A stretch of 64,000 bases of DNA from Pseudomonadota bacterium (GTDB lineage Bacteria > Pseudomonadota > Alphaproteobacteria > Rhizobiales > Rhizobiaceae), in NCBI GenBank assembly GCA_023404095.1, contig JAEYDD010000042.1, positions 149,639 through 213,638 of the forward strand, written 5' to 3'. Position 1 is the stretch's first letter. Each line of letters begins with the position of its first letter. The position numbers and the translations under genes were made by a program. A model generated the notes under the pieces. That model was given only the letters and a program-made list of their open reading frames with translations, did no database searches and was not told the origin of the DNA. This document shows positions 34,248 through 43,067 of this stretch, piece after piece.

Positions 34248-34565
34248 TTACGTATGCCGCTTCTTGAAAATCTTATCGAACCGCGTCTCACAATAGAGTT
34301 TGTAGCATTCTTGCTTGACGCCGAAATTGAAGTCTCGGCATTGGTTTCTGCACTGTTCATAGGAACCGGCATCATCTGGATAGTCACTGCGACAACCACG
34401 TTCGCAATCGTAAAATTCGTTGTCGGCCTCATTCAGGCATTGGGCCAGAGCGTCGTTGTCGCAGTCCGTCATGGGTGTGAACTTCGGGACTGCTTCACCT
34501 GCGGCGAACGAACTGCTTGGCCAGATCAGAGAAAGAAAAAGGGCCGCGGCAAGATGCTTTTTCAC
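34248..34565 (-). CDS. Small exported cysteine-rich protein
   Basis: About 105 residues from GTG 34565 (GGGGA 6 bases upstream; TTG 34571 possible). A signal peptide (KKHLAAALFLSLIWPSSSFA) is followed by an acidic mature part with eight cysteines in four close pairs (CDNDALAQC, CERGC, CRNQC, CYKLYC), which suggests a disulfide-stabilised helical fold. It converges with the 1241-aa gene, 120 bases apart, in the same AT-rich block. Function unknown; partner, inhibitor or immunity roles are only guesses. Confidence 0.6.
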   Translation of the reverse strand: MKKHLAAALFLSLIWPSSSFAAGEAVPKFTPMTDCDNDALAQCLNEADNEFYDCERGCRSDYPDDAGSYEQCRNQCRDFNFGVKQECYKLYCETRFDKIFKKRHT

Positions 34566-35319
34566 GATCAATCCCCAAATATGCGCGAATTGTACATTAG
34601 GACAAGGCGGCGATTAAGATGTTATCCTTACCTACTATTTCTGGTCCTCAGGGAGGCTAATAAGATTATATCAATCACCGCCTTCACGCCGAATTTTAAA
34701 TCTCTTTGCCACGATTATATCGGGAAGGATTTACACTAGTATTGTGAATAATATACCCATTCATCTAGGTTCCAATACCCTCGCACGCCTATAATGACAC
34801 GAAAAGTTCCTCCGTCAATATTGAATACCTCTGGGAAAAAAGGGCGACGCTGAAGGAGCAGCAACAGCAAGGCATGTATCGGTATTCTTGAGCCAATTGA
34901 CGCGCGTCTACCTCGCGGCTTCCGCGCGATATCTAACTCACAATGTCTTTCATTTATCTGTAGTCGCAAGAAGAAGGCCGCTTAACGAGGAGTGTAACAA
35001 CGGTAGATATCCACTCGCGACGGCCCAGGATCGATGACTGTCCGCTTCGTGAGGTAGGAGGCCGGAACCTGCTAGTCCGCTGCCGGCCCCAGCGCGGACG
35101 CCCCTCCGTTGCAGGGCTTCGGCTCCTTCGCGCCCTTATATCGGTCGTATCGGCCCTCATCGCGCTCGGCCGAAAGCGGGCGTAGCGATGCGGTAGCGTC
35201 ATGTCTTTTGCGCGCCAAAAAGGCGACATGTATACAAGTGCGCGCACTTTGTGCCCGGCCGAGGGCCGAGATTCGCCGATGATGCAGGTGCGACTCCCAT
35301 CATGAACGATTGGAAGAGC
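34566..35319. other. 754-base stretch with no supported gene
   Basis: AT-rich up to about 35000, then GC-rich with several simple GC palindromic words. Short frames of 65-97 codons on both strands lack recognisable motifs and ribosome sites. The change in composition near 35000 marks the end of the AT-rich block and may be a recombination junction. Confidence 0.4.
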
Positions 35320-36201
35320 TCAGGCGGAAAGTGCGGCCAGCAGTTCAGTGCCGAGATGCGACTTCATGAATTTTTCTGGCCCGACGAGGTAGTAGCCCCG
35401 CTCAGAGGTCAGCGGCTCGTGGTCAAGCTCGACGAGCAGGCCACTTGACACCAGGTCGTCGATGACGCCCCGCCATCCGAGAGCGACGCCGTGCCCTAAA
35501 AGAGCCTCGTGGATGGCAATGCCGTGATTGGAAACCTCGATGCCTAATGCGGCGCGAATTGCGTGGGGAGCGCGGCGCGATTTCCAATCATTCCAGTTAA
35601 ACCATCGCCTCTCCGGGTCCTCGAGATGGATCAGAGGCCCTTGCATGAAGATGTCCGCTATCGACAGAGAGATGAGCTTTGCCGCGACAGAGGGAGCCGC
35701 AATCGGGACCACCGCTTCCGGGATCAGCAACCTGGCCTCCATACCGTTCCAATAACCGTTACCGAAGAGGATTGCGCAGTCGACGCTATCCATTGAAATA
35801 TGCTGGTCGCGTTCGGCGGTCACAACCCTGACTGAGAGATCCCCATCTCTGTTTCGCAGGTTCGCAAGTTTCGGCATCAGCCAGAACATCGCCAAGCCCG
35901 GATAGGTGCCGAGCGTCAGGCTGGGTCCATTCGCCCGCTCCCGCAATGATCGGGTAGCGATTGAGATATCGGCAAGGGCGGATGCGATCCTTGCATGATA
36001 AGCGAGAGCATCGGCGGTAGGCGTGGTGACCCCGCCATTCCTCTCGAACAGCGTAAGGCCAAGGTCATTCTCGAGCGCGTGTATCTGATGGCTGATCGCT
36101 GGCTGACCGACGTTCAACTCTCTTGCTGCGGCTGTGAACGTTCCCAGCCGAATGCATGCTTCGAATACACGAAGAGCCTTTAAAGGCGGCAGATCACGCA
36201 T
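35320..36201 (-). CDS. LysR-family transcriptional regulator (GcvA-like)
   Basis: A 293-residue regulator. The winged helix-turn-helix is at about residues 8-66 (LKALRVFEACIRLGTFTAAARE, then NVGQPAISHQIHALE); the co-inducer domain is about 90-290. The start at 36201 gives the usual RDLPPLKALRVFEA beginning; frames upstream add a non-family extension. It is divergent from the GMC oxidoreductase gene, separated by 158 bases containing a GATAT-N8-ATATC dyad, so it probably activates the two catabolic genes beyond. Confidence 0.88.
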   Translation of the reverse strand: MRDLPPLKALRVFEACIRLGTFTAAARELNVGQPAISHQIHALENDLGLTLFERNGGVTTPTADALAYHARIASALADISIATRSLRERANGPSLTLGTYPGLAMFWLMPKLANLRNRDGDLSVRVVTAERDQHISMDSVDCAILFGNGYWNGMEARLLIPEAVVPIAAPSVAAKLISLSIADIFMQGPLIHLEDPERRWFNWNDWKSRRAPHAIRAALGIEVSNHGIAIHEALLGHGVALGWRGVIDDLVSSGLLVELDHEPLTSERGYYLVGPEKFMKSHLGTELLAALSA

Positions 36202-36264
36202 CGAGATCCCTAAACTACAGTACTCAAGCCATAACCTTACCATCGAAAAAAGTAATGGCGACAT

Positions 36265-36282
36265 GATATTTTACACCATATC
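36265..36282. promoter_or_regulatory. Candidate LysR binding dyad
   Basis: GATAT (36265-36269), 8 bases, ATATC (36278-36282) is an interrupted AT-rich dyad of LysR type in the divergent region between the regulator and the GMC oxidoreductase. CATGA/TCATG arms at 36262-36266 and 36296-36300 lie further out. Not tested; such dyads can arise by chance. Confidence 0.4.
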
Positions 36283-36359
36283 TGATCGGTCTGATTCATG
36301 GCAGATTTTGGCATCGAGGAGACCGCTTCTGCTGCGGTGGAAATCTGGATTTGAGCATC

Positions 36360-38039
36360 ATGCTTGAGGAACCATTCGATTACATCGTCATCGGTGCTGG
36401 AACGGCAGGCTGCCTGCTGGCCAACCGTCTGAGCCGCGATCCCTCCACACGTGTCCTGCTGCTCGAGGCTGGCAAGAAGGACAACTACCCCTGGATTCAT
36501 ATTCCGGTGGGTTACCTCTATTGCATCGGCAACCCACGGACCGACTGGCTTTACAAAACCGAAGCGGACCCCGGCCTCAACGGCAGGTCGCTTCGATATC
36601 CGCGCGGCAAGACCCTCGGAGGATGTTCGTCGATCAACGGCATGATCTACATGCGCGGACAGGCCCGCGACTACGACGCCTGGGCGACGGCGACTGGAGA
36701 CGACAGTTGGTCCTGGAACGCGGTGTTGCCAGAATTCAAGGCGCACGAAGACCATTACAGGATGGACGGCGGAGCCGATCCAAAGACGGGCGGCAACAGC
36801 CGCTTCTCGGACATGCATGGCCATGGCGGTGAATGGCGCGTAGAGAAGCAAAGGCTCCGTTGGGACGTGCTCGAGGCCTTCGCCGAGGCAGCAGGCCAAG
36901 CGGGATTTCCCCGAACCGACGACTTCAACAGCGGCGACAACGAGGGTGTCGGCTATTTCGAGGTGAACCAGCGCTCCGGTTGGCGCTGGAATGCGTCGAA
37001 GGCGTTCCTGCGTCCGGCTAGAGCCCGCAAGAACCTGACGATCCTGACGGAGGCCCAGGTCGAAAAGCTCGTGATCGGCACCAATCCGAATGGCGGCAAG
37101 GTCTGCAAGGGAGTGATCCTGCACCACTCCGGTCGCCGGGTTGAATTTTCGGCTCGCCGCGAGGTCATCTTGTCGGCAGGTGCCGTCGGATCGCCTCAAA
37201 TTCTTCAATTGTCCGGCATCGGCCCGGCCGCTCTCCTGCAAAAGCATGGCATCGACATCGCGGTCGACCTGCCCGGTGTCGGTGAGAACCTCCAGGATCA
37301 CCTGCAAATCCGGGCCGTCTACAAGCTCAAGGGCGCGCGCACGCTCAACACGATCGCGAATTCAATGATCGGAAAGGCGATGATCGGTCTCGAATATGCG
37401 ATGAAGCGTACCGGACCGATGAGCATGTCACCGTCTCAGTTGGGGGCCTTCACCCGATCCGACCCCAGCCAGACCCATGCCAATCTCGAATACCACGTCC
37501 AGCCCCTGAGCCTCGATGCCTTCGGCGAGCCCCTGCACGACTTTCCGGCATTGACCGCAAGCGTGTGCAATCTCAATCCGACCAGCCGCGGCAGTGTCAA
37601 AATCCGCTCCGCCCGGATGGAGGACGCACCGATGATTTCCCCGAACTATCTGGCGACGGCAGAGGACCGAAAGGTCGCGGTGGACAGTTTGAGGCAGGTC
37701 CGCAAGATCGCCGGCCAGCCCGCTCTGCGCAAATATGAGCCGGAGGAATGGAAGCCGGGTCCGCAATTCCAGACAGACGACGAACTGGTGAAACTCGCAG
37801 GCGACATAGCCAACACCATTTTCCACCCCGCGGGTACTGCCAAGATGGGGTCGGATGCCGACCCCATGGCCGTGGTCGACAGCCGCCTGCGGGTACGAGG
37901 TATCAAAGGCCTGCGCATCGTCGATGCCAGCGTCATGCCGACCATCGTCAGCGGCAACACCAACTCGCCGACCCTGATGATCGCCGAGAAGGCAGCCGGG
38001 ATGATCATCGAAGACGCGCGCCACGTCGCCGTGGCCTGA
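36360..38039 (+). CDS. GMC-family FAD-dependent oxidoreductase (choline/alcohol dehydrogenase-like)
   Basis: A 559-residue GMC enzyme. The FAD motif is VIGAGTAGCLLANRL at residues 10-24, signature 1 is GKTLGGCSSINGMIYMRGQ near 83, and signature 2 is SAGAVGSPQILQLSGIGP near 272. The C-terminal catalytic block has FHPAGTAKMG and SGNTNSPT. It oxidises an alcohol, with electrons passed to a quinone or O2. The start ATG 36360 is preferred over TTG 36351. It is followed 33 bases later by the fused CoA-transferase, implying a pathway that makes an acid and activates it with CoA. Substrate unknown. Confidence 0.88.
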   Translation: MLEEPFDYIVIGAGTAGCLLANRLSRDPSTRVLLLEAGKKDNYPWIHIPVGYLYCIGNPRTDWLYKTEADPGLNGRSLRYPRGKTLGGCSSINGMIYMRGQARDYDAWATATGDDSWSWNAVLPEFKAHEDHYRMDGGADPKTGGNSRFSDMHGHGGEWRVEKQRLRWDVLEAFAEAAGQAGFPRTDDFNSGDNEGVGYFEVNQRSGWRWNASKAFLRPARARKNLTILTEAQVEKLVIGTNPNGGKVCKGVILHHSGRRVEFSARREVILSAGAVGSPQILQLSGIGPAALLQKHGIDIAVDLPGVGENLQDHLQIRAVYKLKGARTLNTIANSMIGKAMIGLEYAMKRTGPMSMSPSQLGAFTRSDPSQTHANLEYHVQPLSLDAFGEPLHDFPALTASVCNLNPTSRGSVKIRSARMEDAPMISPNYLATAEDRKVAVDSLRQVRKIAGQPALRKYEPEEWKPGPQFQTDDELVKLAGDIANTIFHPAGTAKMGSDADPMAVVDSRLRVRGIKGLRIVDASVMPTIVSGNTNSPTLMIAEKAAGMIIEDARHVAVA

Positions 38040-38072
38040 ACCCCAAAACACATTTTCTGGGAGAATACGACC

Positions 38073-40577
38073 ATGCGTGAAGCTCTTCCTTTCCATGGCG
38101 TCAAGGTCGTCGACTTCGGGCAGTACATCGCGGGTCCGGCCGTCGCCATGATCCTTGGCGATCTCGGCGCGACCGTCATTCACATTGACCCGCCCAACGG
38201 TCCTCTTTGGGACAGCCCGGCTAACGCGACGCTGAACCGCAACAAGCTGCTGGTGGAACTCGACCTGAAATCCGAAGACGGCCAGGCAAAAGCCCTGGCG
38301 CTGATCGCCCAGGCCGACATCGTCATCGAGAACTTTCGCCCCGGCGTCATGAAGCGCCTCGGCATCGACTTCGCCGCCCTTCAACAGGCCCGTCCTGAAC
38401 TCATCACCGTGTCCATTCCAGGCTTCGCCTCCAATGATGAGCTCCGCCGGGAATGGCGGGCTTTCGAATCCGTCATCGCGGCGTCCTCTGGCGTCTTCAC
38501 GGATATGGGACTGAACCGGGTGCTGATGGGGGTGAACCCATCCTTCTCGCCGCTTCCGCTCGCCTCCGCCTACGGGACGATGCTGGCCGTGTCTGCCGCG
38601 GCGCTGGCACTCCAGGCTCGAGTGAAGACTGGCCTTGGCGACCAGATCGAAGTGCCTCTCGCCAGCGCCGTCATGGAGGGACTTTGCTACAATTCAATCA
38701 AGATAGACGACTATCCTCTGCGTTATCAGACGCAACGCGAACAGGAGATCGAGAGACGCCGTGGCGAAGAGTTGCCGATGGACGTCACATACGACGACCT
38801 CCAGACATTCCTCGATCCCTTCTACCGGAGCTACCCATGCAAGGACGGCCGCAGCTTTTACGTCGTCTGCCCGAGCCATAAATTCCATGCCAAGCGCTGC
38901 CTGCAGACGCTCGGCATCTACGACGAGCTCGTTGCCGAGGGCCTTCGGGAAGAGCCGGACACCTATCTCCCTGCTTCGGAATGGTCATCAGACGTCTCGC
39001 TCGGCGTCTATCCCCTGCCCAAGTTCTGGGCCGACAAGATTTCCGAGCGGATGAAGGCCGTCTTCCTCACCCGGACGGCAAAGGAATGGGAACGCATCTT
39101 CGGCAAGGGGCAATTCCCTGGGGCACCGCATCGCTGGCTACAGGAATGGATCAGCGACGACCATGCCGACATGGCGGGTCTGATGATCGAGGTGGACGAT
39201 CCCGTCTACGGTCGAATGATCCAGCCTGGGCCGATGGCCTGGCTCGAGGAAAGCGGCGAAGCCATGCTGGCACCGACACCCCGACGGAAGGCCGACTTCG
39301 ACGAGGTCCAGTCGACTTTGCGAGCGATGGGCTCCTCGCTTCCAAAGAATGCCGTCGCGGCCAGCGCGAATAAGGTGGGCTGGCTGGACGGGATCAGGGT
39401 TCTCGACCTCTGTAACGTCATCGCCGGCCCGCATTCGGTTTCGTATCTCTCGCGTTTCGGAGCCGAGGTCATCAAGATCGATCCGGCGACACCACTGTTT
39501 GACTGCTGGAACACCGTCATCTTCGGCATGACCCATATGCGCGGCAAGAAGTCGGTGCTGCTCGACATTGGCTCCCCGGATGGACGGAAGCTGTTCGAGC
39601 AACTTGTCCGCTCCGTCGACGTCGTCGTCTGGAATGCGACCGACCGCCAAGTCAAATCGAAGGGCCTCGACGCAGAAGGCCTGAAGAAAATCAATCCCGA
39701 TGCCATCTTCTGCCAGTTGGATTGCTTCGGCGGCGTGCGGAAGGGGCCGCGAACCAACTACCTCGGCTACGACGACCTTGTCCAGGCGGCGACCGGCATC
39801 ATGCTCCGGTTCGGAGGCTCCATGAAGACCCCGGAGGAGCATGCCCACGTCGGCACGATCGACGTGATGTGCGGATTTGGTGCGGCGCTCGGCGTTGCCG
39901 CCGCGCTCTACCAGAAGCAAATGACTGGCAAGGTGGGCCGTGCACGCACTTCCCTCTCGGCCTTGAGCGGGCTGGCGCAGATGCCGTTCTGCTTTGATTT
40001 CCAAGGCCGCGCACCTTTCGACGAGCCGTCGGGTCCGGCCGCCCGGGGGTACGATGCGCTTCATCGGCTTTATAAGGCCGAGGATCGCTGGATAGTCATC
40101 GCCGCCTCGGAGAAGGACCTGCCGCGTTTCAGAGACGTTGAAGGCCTGCAGGGACTGGCCGAGATTATGGAAGACGAACGCATCGATGCACTGAGTGCGA
40201 TCATCGCCACTGCGCCTGCGACGGTCTGGATGGAGCGCTTTCAGAAGGCGGACATCGGAGCGGCGATCTGCGAGAACATTGAGGAGATCCGCGCCGCGAC
40301 TGCTCGCCGCGCTGACGGCACACCTGGAACGGGGCGCGGCAGCTACTCCTTTTCGATCTATGCGGATCACCCAAGCGGCCATACTGTTACCCATCTCGAT
40401 CCGTACGCAGTCAGACCAGTCCACGGCGAAATCTACGCGCGACCGCCCGCCGAAAAGTATGGCGCGTCGACCCGAGAAGTCGTCAAGGCTCTTGGCCTGA
40501 CCGACACTGCCGTCGATGAACTCATCACTGGTCGGACGATCAGTGAAAGCTGGAGTGGAGAATACCTTCCGAGTTGA
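38073..40577 (+). CDS. Fused double CaiB/BaiF (family III) CoA-transferase
   Basis: An 834-residue protein made of two CaiB-type units in tandem: residues 5-400 (VKVVDFGQYIAGPAVAMILGDLG ... GLGDQIEVPLASA) and 436-834 (IRVLDLCNVIAGPHSVSYLSRFG ... GTIDVMCGFGAALGVAAAL). Family III enzymes move CoA between acids through an aspartyl-CoA thioester. Asp597 in the second half sits where the catalytic Asp is expected; the aligned position of the first half is Ser165 (PLASAYGTM). Perhaps only one half is catalytic, as an internal heterodimer. ATG 38073 is close to the GMC stop, after CTGGGAG. Confidence 0.85.
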   Translation: MREALPFHGVKVVDFGQYIAGPAVAMILGDLGATVIHIDPPNGPLWDSPANATLNRNKLLVELDLKSEDGQAKALALIAQADIVIENFRPGVMKRLGIDFAALQQARPELITVSIPGFASNDELRREWRAFESVIAASSGVFTDMGLNRVLMGVNPSFSPLPLASAYGTMLAVSAAALALQARVKTGLGDQIEVPLASAVMEGLCYNSIKIDDYPLRYQTQREQEIERRRGEELPMDVTYDDLQTFLDPFYRSYPCKDGRSFYVVCPSHKFHAKRCLQTLGIYDELVAEGLREEPDTYLPASEWSSDVSLGVYPLPKFWADKISERMKAVFLTRTAKEWERIFGKGQFPGAPHRWLQEWISDDHADMAGLMIEVDDPVYGRMIQPGPMAWLEESGEAMLAPTPRRKADFDEVQSTLRAMGSSLPKNAVAASANKVGWLDGIRVLDLCNVIAGPHSVSYLSRFGAEVIKIDPATPLFDCWNTVIFGMTHMRGKKSVLLDIGSPDGRKLFEQLVRSVDVVVWNATDRQVKSKGLDAEGLKKINPDAIFCQLDCFGGVRKGPRTNYLGYDDLVQAATGIMLRFGGSMKTPEEHAHVGTIDVMCGFGAALGVAAALYQKQMTGKVGRARTSLSALSGLAQMPFCFDFQGRAPFDEPSGPAARGYDALHRLYKAEDRWIVIAASEKDLPRFRDVEGLQGLAEIMEDERIDALSAIIATAPATVWMERFQKADIGAAICENIEEIRAATARRADGTPGTGRGSYSFSIYADHPSGHTVTHLDPYAVRPVHGEIYARPPAEKYGASTREVVKALGLTDTAVDELITGRTISESWSGEYLPS

Positions 40578-40775
40578 ACTTTATCTTCCTGTGCGCTTGT
40601 CGTTACGCAAGAGCTAGAACGCGGCCGCTATGGCCCGACGCCAGACGTGGGCACATCGGTGGCACGACCGCCTCCAACTATTTCGCGCCAGAAGTGGACA
40701 GGCCGGTGACGGCCGCGTGAATCCCTGAGCTCACCCGTTTTCTCGAAGGCCAATGGTGGCCGAAGGAGAACTCAA

Positions 40776-41408
40776 ATGGGTATTGCACAATATGATCCTG
40801 TCGCAGTGGGTCGACCGGCATGGAACGCTGGCCGGGAGGTCGGCGTCAAGAAGCCTTTGAAACAGCGCCAGATTTGGGCGATCCGCTTCTTCTTGGACCG
40901 GGAAGGGCGTATGAGAGATCGCGCGCTGTTTGATCTCGCAATAGACAGTAAGCTCCGGGGCTGTGACCTCGTAAGAATCAAAATTGGAACCCTCGTCACA
41001 GGTCAAGAAATTCGATCCCGCGCCATGGTTGTCCAGCAAAAGACCGGTCGTCCGGTACAGTTTGAGATCACGAACGAAGTGAGGGCAAGCCTGCTTGCTT
41101 GGCTTGAACGAAGAGGTGGGACAGTTGACGACTACGCCTTTCCTAGTCGTGTCGATCATGCCGATCATCTTAGCACTCGTCAGTATGCCCGGTTGGTCGA
41201 TGAATGGGTGACTGCGATCGGGCTAAGACGCGAAGACTACGGCACGCACTCGCTTCGACGCACGAAGGCTGCAATGATTTACAAAGCGACGGGCAATCTC
41301 CGTGCAATCCAGATACTGCTCGGGCATACGAAGATCGAGAACACGGTCAGATACCTGGGCGTTGACATCGAAGATGCGCTGGAGCTGGCGGAGCATGTAG
41401 AGATTTGA
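40776..41408 (+). CDS. Short tyrosine recombinase/integrase
   Basis: A 210-residue tyrosine recombinase catalytic domain with all active-site residues visible: Arg61 (SKLRGCDL), Lys89 (QQKTGRPV), His158 and Arg161 (THSLRRT), His184 (LLGHTKIENT) and Tyr193 (VRYLG). The usual N-terminal core-binding domain is absent; only about 45 residues precede the catalytic part. Such short forms are common orphans in rhizobial replicons. It stands alone on the strand, near 40.8 kb, not next to the tRNA gene, so it need not be the island's own integrase. Confidence 0.85.
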   Translation: MGIAQYDPVAVGRPAWNAGREVGVKKPLKQRQIWAIRFFLDREGRMRDRALFDLAIDSKLRGCDLVRIKIGTLVTGQEIRSRAMVVQQKTGRPVQFEITNEVRASLLAWLERRGGTVDDYAFPSRVDHADHLSTRQYARLVDEWVTAIGLRREDYGTHSLRRTKAAMIYKATGNLRAIQILLGHTKIENTVRYLGVDIEDALELAEHVEI

Positions 41409-41689
41409 CAGCGTGCGGCCTGCATGCAACGGGGCCGCACGTCACAGATCAATGTCTCCCTGTCGGCATATCGAGCTGGCGGCTACGCGCCGCCATGTCG
41501 GCCGTCGGCGAGACATTGGCGACATCTTGGAAGCAGACGGTCTGCTGACTATGCCCGAAAGCATCACCTGTGCTCGCCGGTTGCGACGGGAGCTAGCGAA
41601 ACGACTGAAGAACATTTCATCCCGTCGTTGCCTATCCCGCTCAAACCGAGCCCCGCTGAGACTTACTCCGCCTCGATCTTTGGTGGTTG

Positions 41690-41875
41690 CACGAGCAATC
41701 GATAATCGGTTCCTTGCCCCAATAGGTGCGAATGTAGAGCGAGAACGTGCCGTCCGGGGACGGCAAACAGTTGCTCTCCTTATCCCTGCCGGGTTTTTTC
41801 GCACCGACATAGAGCGTCAGCGAACCGTCCGCATTGCGCTTCGCGTGGTCTCTACGAAGCAGCTCGCGAAGCTTG
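41690..41875 (-). pseudogene. Remnant of a DUF1254/DUF1214 protein C-terminus
   Basis: The minus strand encodes NADGSLTLYVGAKKPGRDKE followed by LPSPDGTFSLYIRTYWGKEPIID, which matches the C-terminal signature of DUF1214 proteins (DGSxTLYxGPxxPxGKExNWLP...). Only about 60 codons remain, with no start and no upstream domain. The flanking bases between 41409 and 41690 hold no gene. Confidence 0.55.
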
Positions 41876-41912
41876 CCCACGGCATCCATGGGCATTGGGC
41901 GAAGTCGAACCC

Positions 41913-43064
41913 TCACCTTGCGAACGATGGAGACGTGTCGACGTTTGTTCGCACCGACATGCCGGGGCGGATTCTCTCCAGAAGAGCATCGCCGGGATTT
42001 AGCTTGATGCGCACCGTCAACCGCTGCACGACCTTGGTAAAATTGCCGCTGGCGTTGTCGGCCCGCAGCACGCTGAACTCGGAACCGGTGGCGGGCGAAA
42101 TTTCGTCGACCACCCCGTGCAGCTCGCCGCCGCCGAGTGCGTCGACGCTGATCGTGGCAGGCTGGCCAGGCCTCATGTTGCTGGTCTGCGTCTCCTTGAA
42201 GTTGGCGACGACCCACGTCCCCTCCGGGACGAGCGACATGAGCTGCGAGCCGGACGACACATATTGGCCGGGACGCACCGAAGCCTCGCCGATCTGACCA
42301 TCCCTCGGCGCGACGACGACAGTGTTGTTCCTGTTGATGACCGACAAGTCCTTCTCGGCCTGCGCCGTCTTCACCTGCGCCGCGAGAACGCGCTTGGATA
42401 CCATCGTGCTCTGCTTCACCTGCTGGGCCACCTTGATCGCCGCGTCGGCCCGCATCACGCTCGCGACCGCCGCTTTCTCCGACGCCGTGATCTGCTCGAG
42501 GTCGGCAGCGGTGGAGACACCCTTGCCAACGAGGCTTTGCGACCGCGCAAGGTTCGCGCGCGCCCGCTCGAGTTCTGCCTGCGCCTGCAGCAGGTCGGCC
42601 TGTCGGGATCCGATTTCAGCTTCATTCTGAGCAAGCGTCTGTTCGACGTTGTCAAGGTTGGCGATGGCGACCTCGAGCTTCCCCTGGGACTGGTCGACCT
42701 GCTGCTGGTAGATGCGGTCGTCGATATGGACGAGGGGCTGGCCGGCCTTCACCCGCTGGTAGTCCTTCACATCGACGCTGACCACGTAGCCGTTCACCTG
42801 AGGTGCCAGCACCGTGATCTGGCCCCGGACATAGCTGTTGTCCGTACTGACCACCGGGCTTGAGAATGGCCATAGCTCCCAGGCGCAGAGGATCGACCCA
42901 ACGCCGACGACAGCGACGGCGGCCATAGCGATGATCGTCGTCGCCGACGTCTTCAGCGTCTTTGGCGGGGTTGCGGCCGCCGGCGGCGCCTCCTGCACGG
43001 CGGGCGCAGGACTGGTGACGGCAGGCGGGGGCTGGACGGAGCGCAAAGAGTTGTCTTGGGTCAT
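41913..43064 (-). CDS. HlyD/EmrA-family membrane fusion protein
   Basis: A 383-residue periplasmic adaptor. A Pro/Ala-rich cytoplasmic N-terminus precedes one membrane anchor (ATTIIAMAAVAVVGVGSIL) near residue 43, a lipoyl-type half motif (TVLAPQVNGYVVSVDV), a long coiled-coil hairpin at about 120-260, and a second lipoyl/beta-barrel part (VVVAPRDGQIGEASVRPGQYV). It bridges the MFS pump encoded 3 bases upstream to an outer-membrane channel; none is encoded here. Probably exports drugs or solvents. Confidence 0.88.
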   Translation of the reverse strand: MTQDNSLRSVQPPPAVTSPAPAVQEAPPAAATPPKTLKTSATTIIAMAAVAVVGVGSILCAWELWPFSSPVVSTDNSYVRGQITVLAPQVNGYVVSVDVKDYQRVKAGQPLVHIDDRIYQQQVDQSQGKLEVAIANLDNVEQTLAQNEAEIGSRQADLLQAQAELERARANLARSQSLVGKGVSTAADLEQITASEKAAVASVMRADAAIKVAQQVKQSTMVSKRVLAAQVKTAQAEKDLSVINRNNTVVVAPRDGQIGEASVRPGQYVSSGSQLMSLVPEGTWVVANFKETQTSNMRPGQPATISVDALGGGELHGVVDEISPATGSEFSVLRADNASGNFTKVVQRLTVRIKLNPGDALLERIRPGMSVRTNVDTSPSFAR

Positions 43065-43067
43065 GGT

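Noticed and set aside
34736..35247. Two minus-strand frames of 77 and 97 codons
   Set aside because: No recognisable family, no Shine-Dalgarno sequence, composition change inside the region; not supported.
40578..40775. Possible IS remnant between the CoA-transferase and the recombinase
   Set aside because: Short Arg-rich frames were read in all directions, but no transposase motif or terminal repeats were seen.
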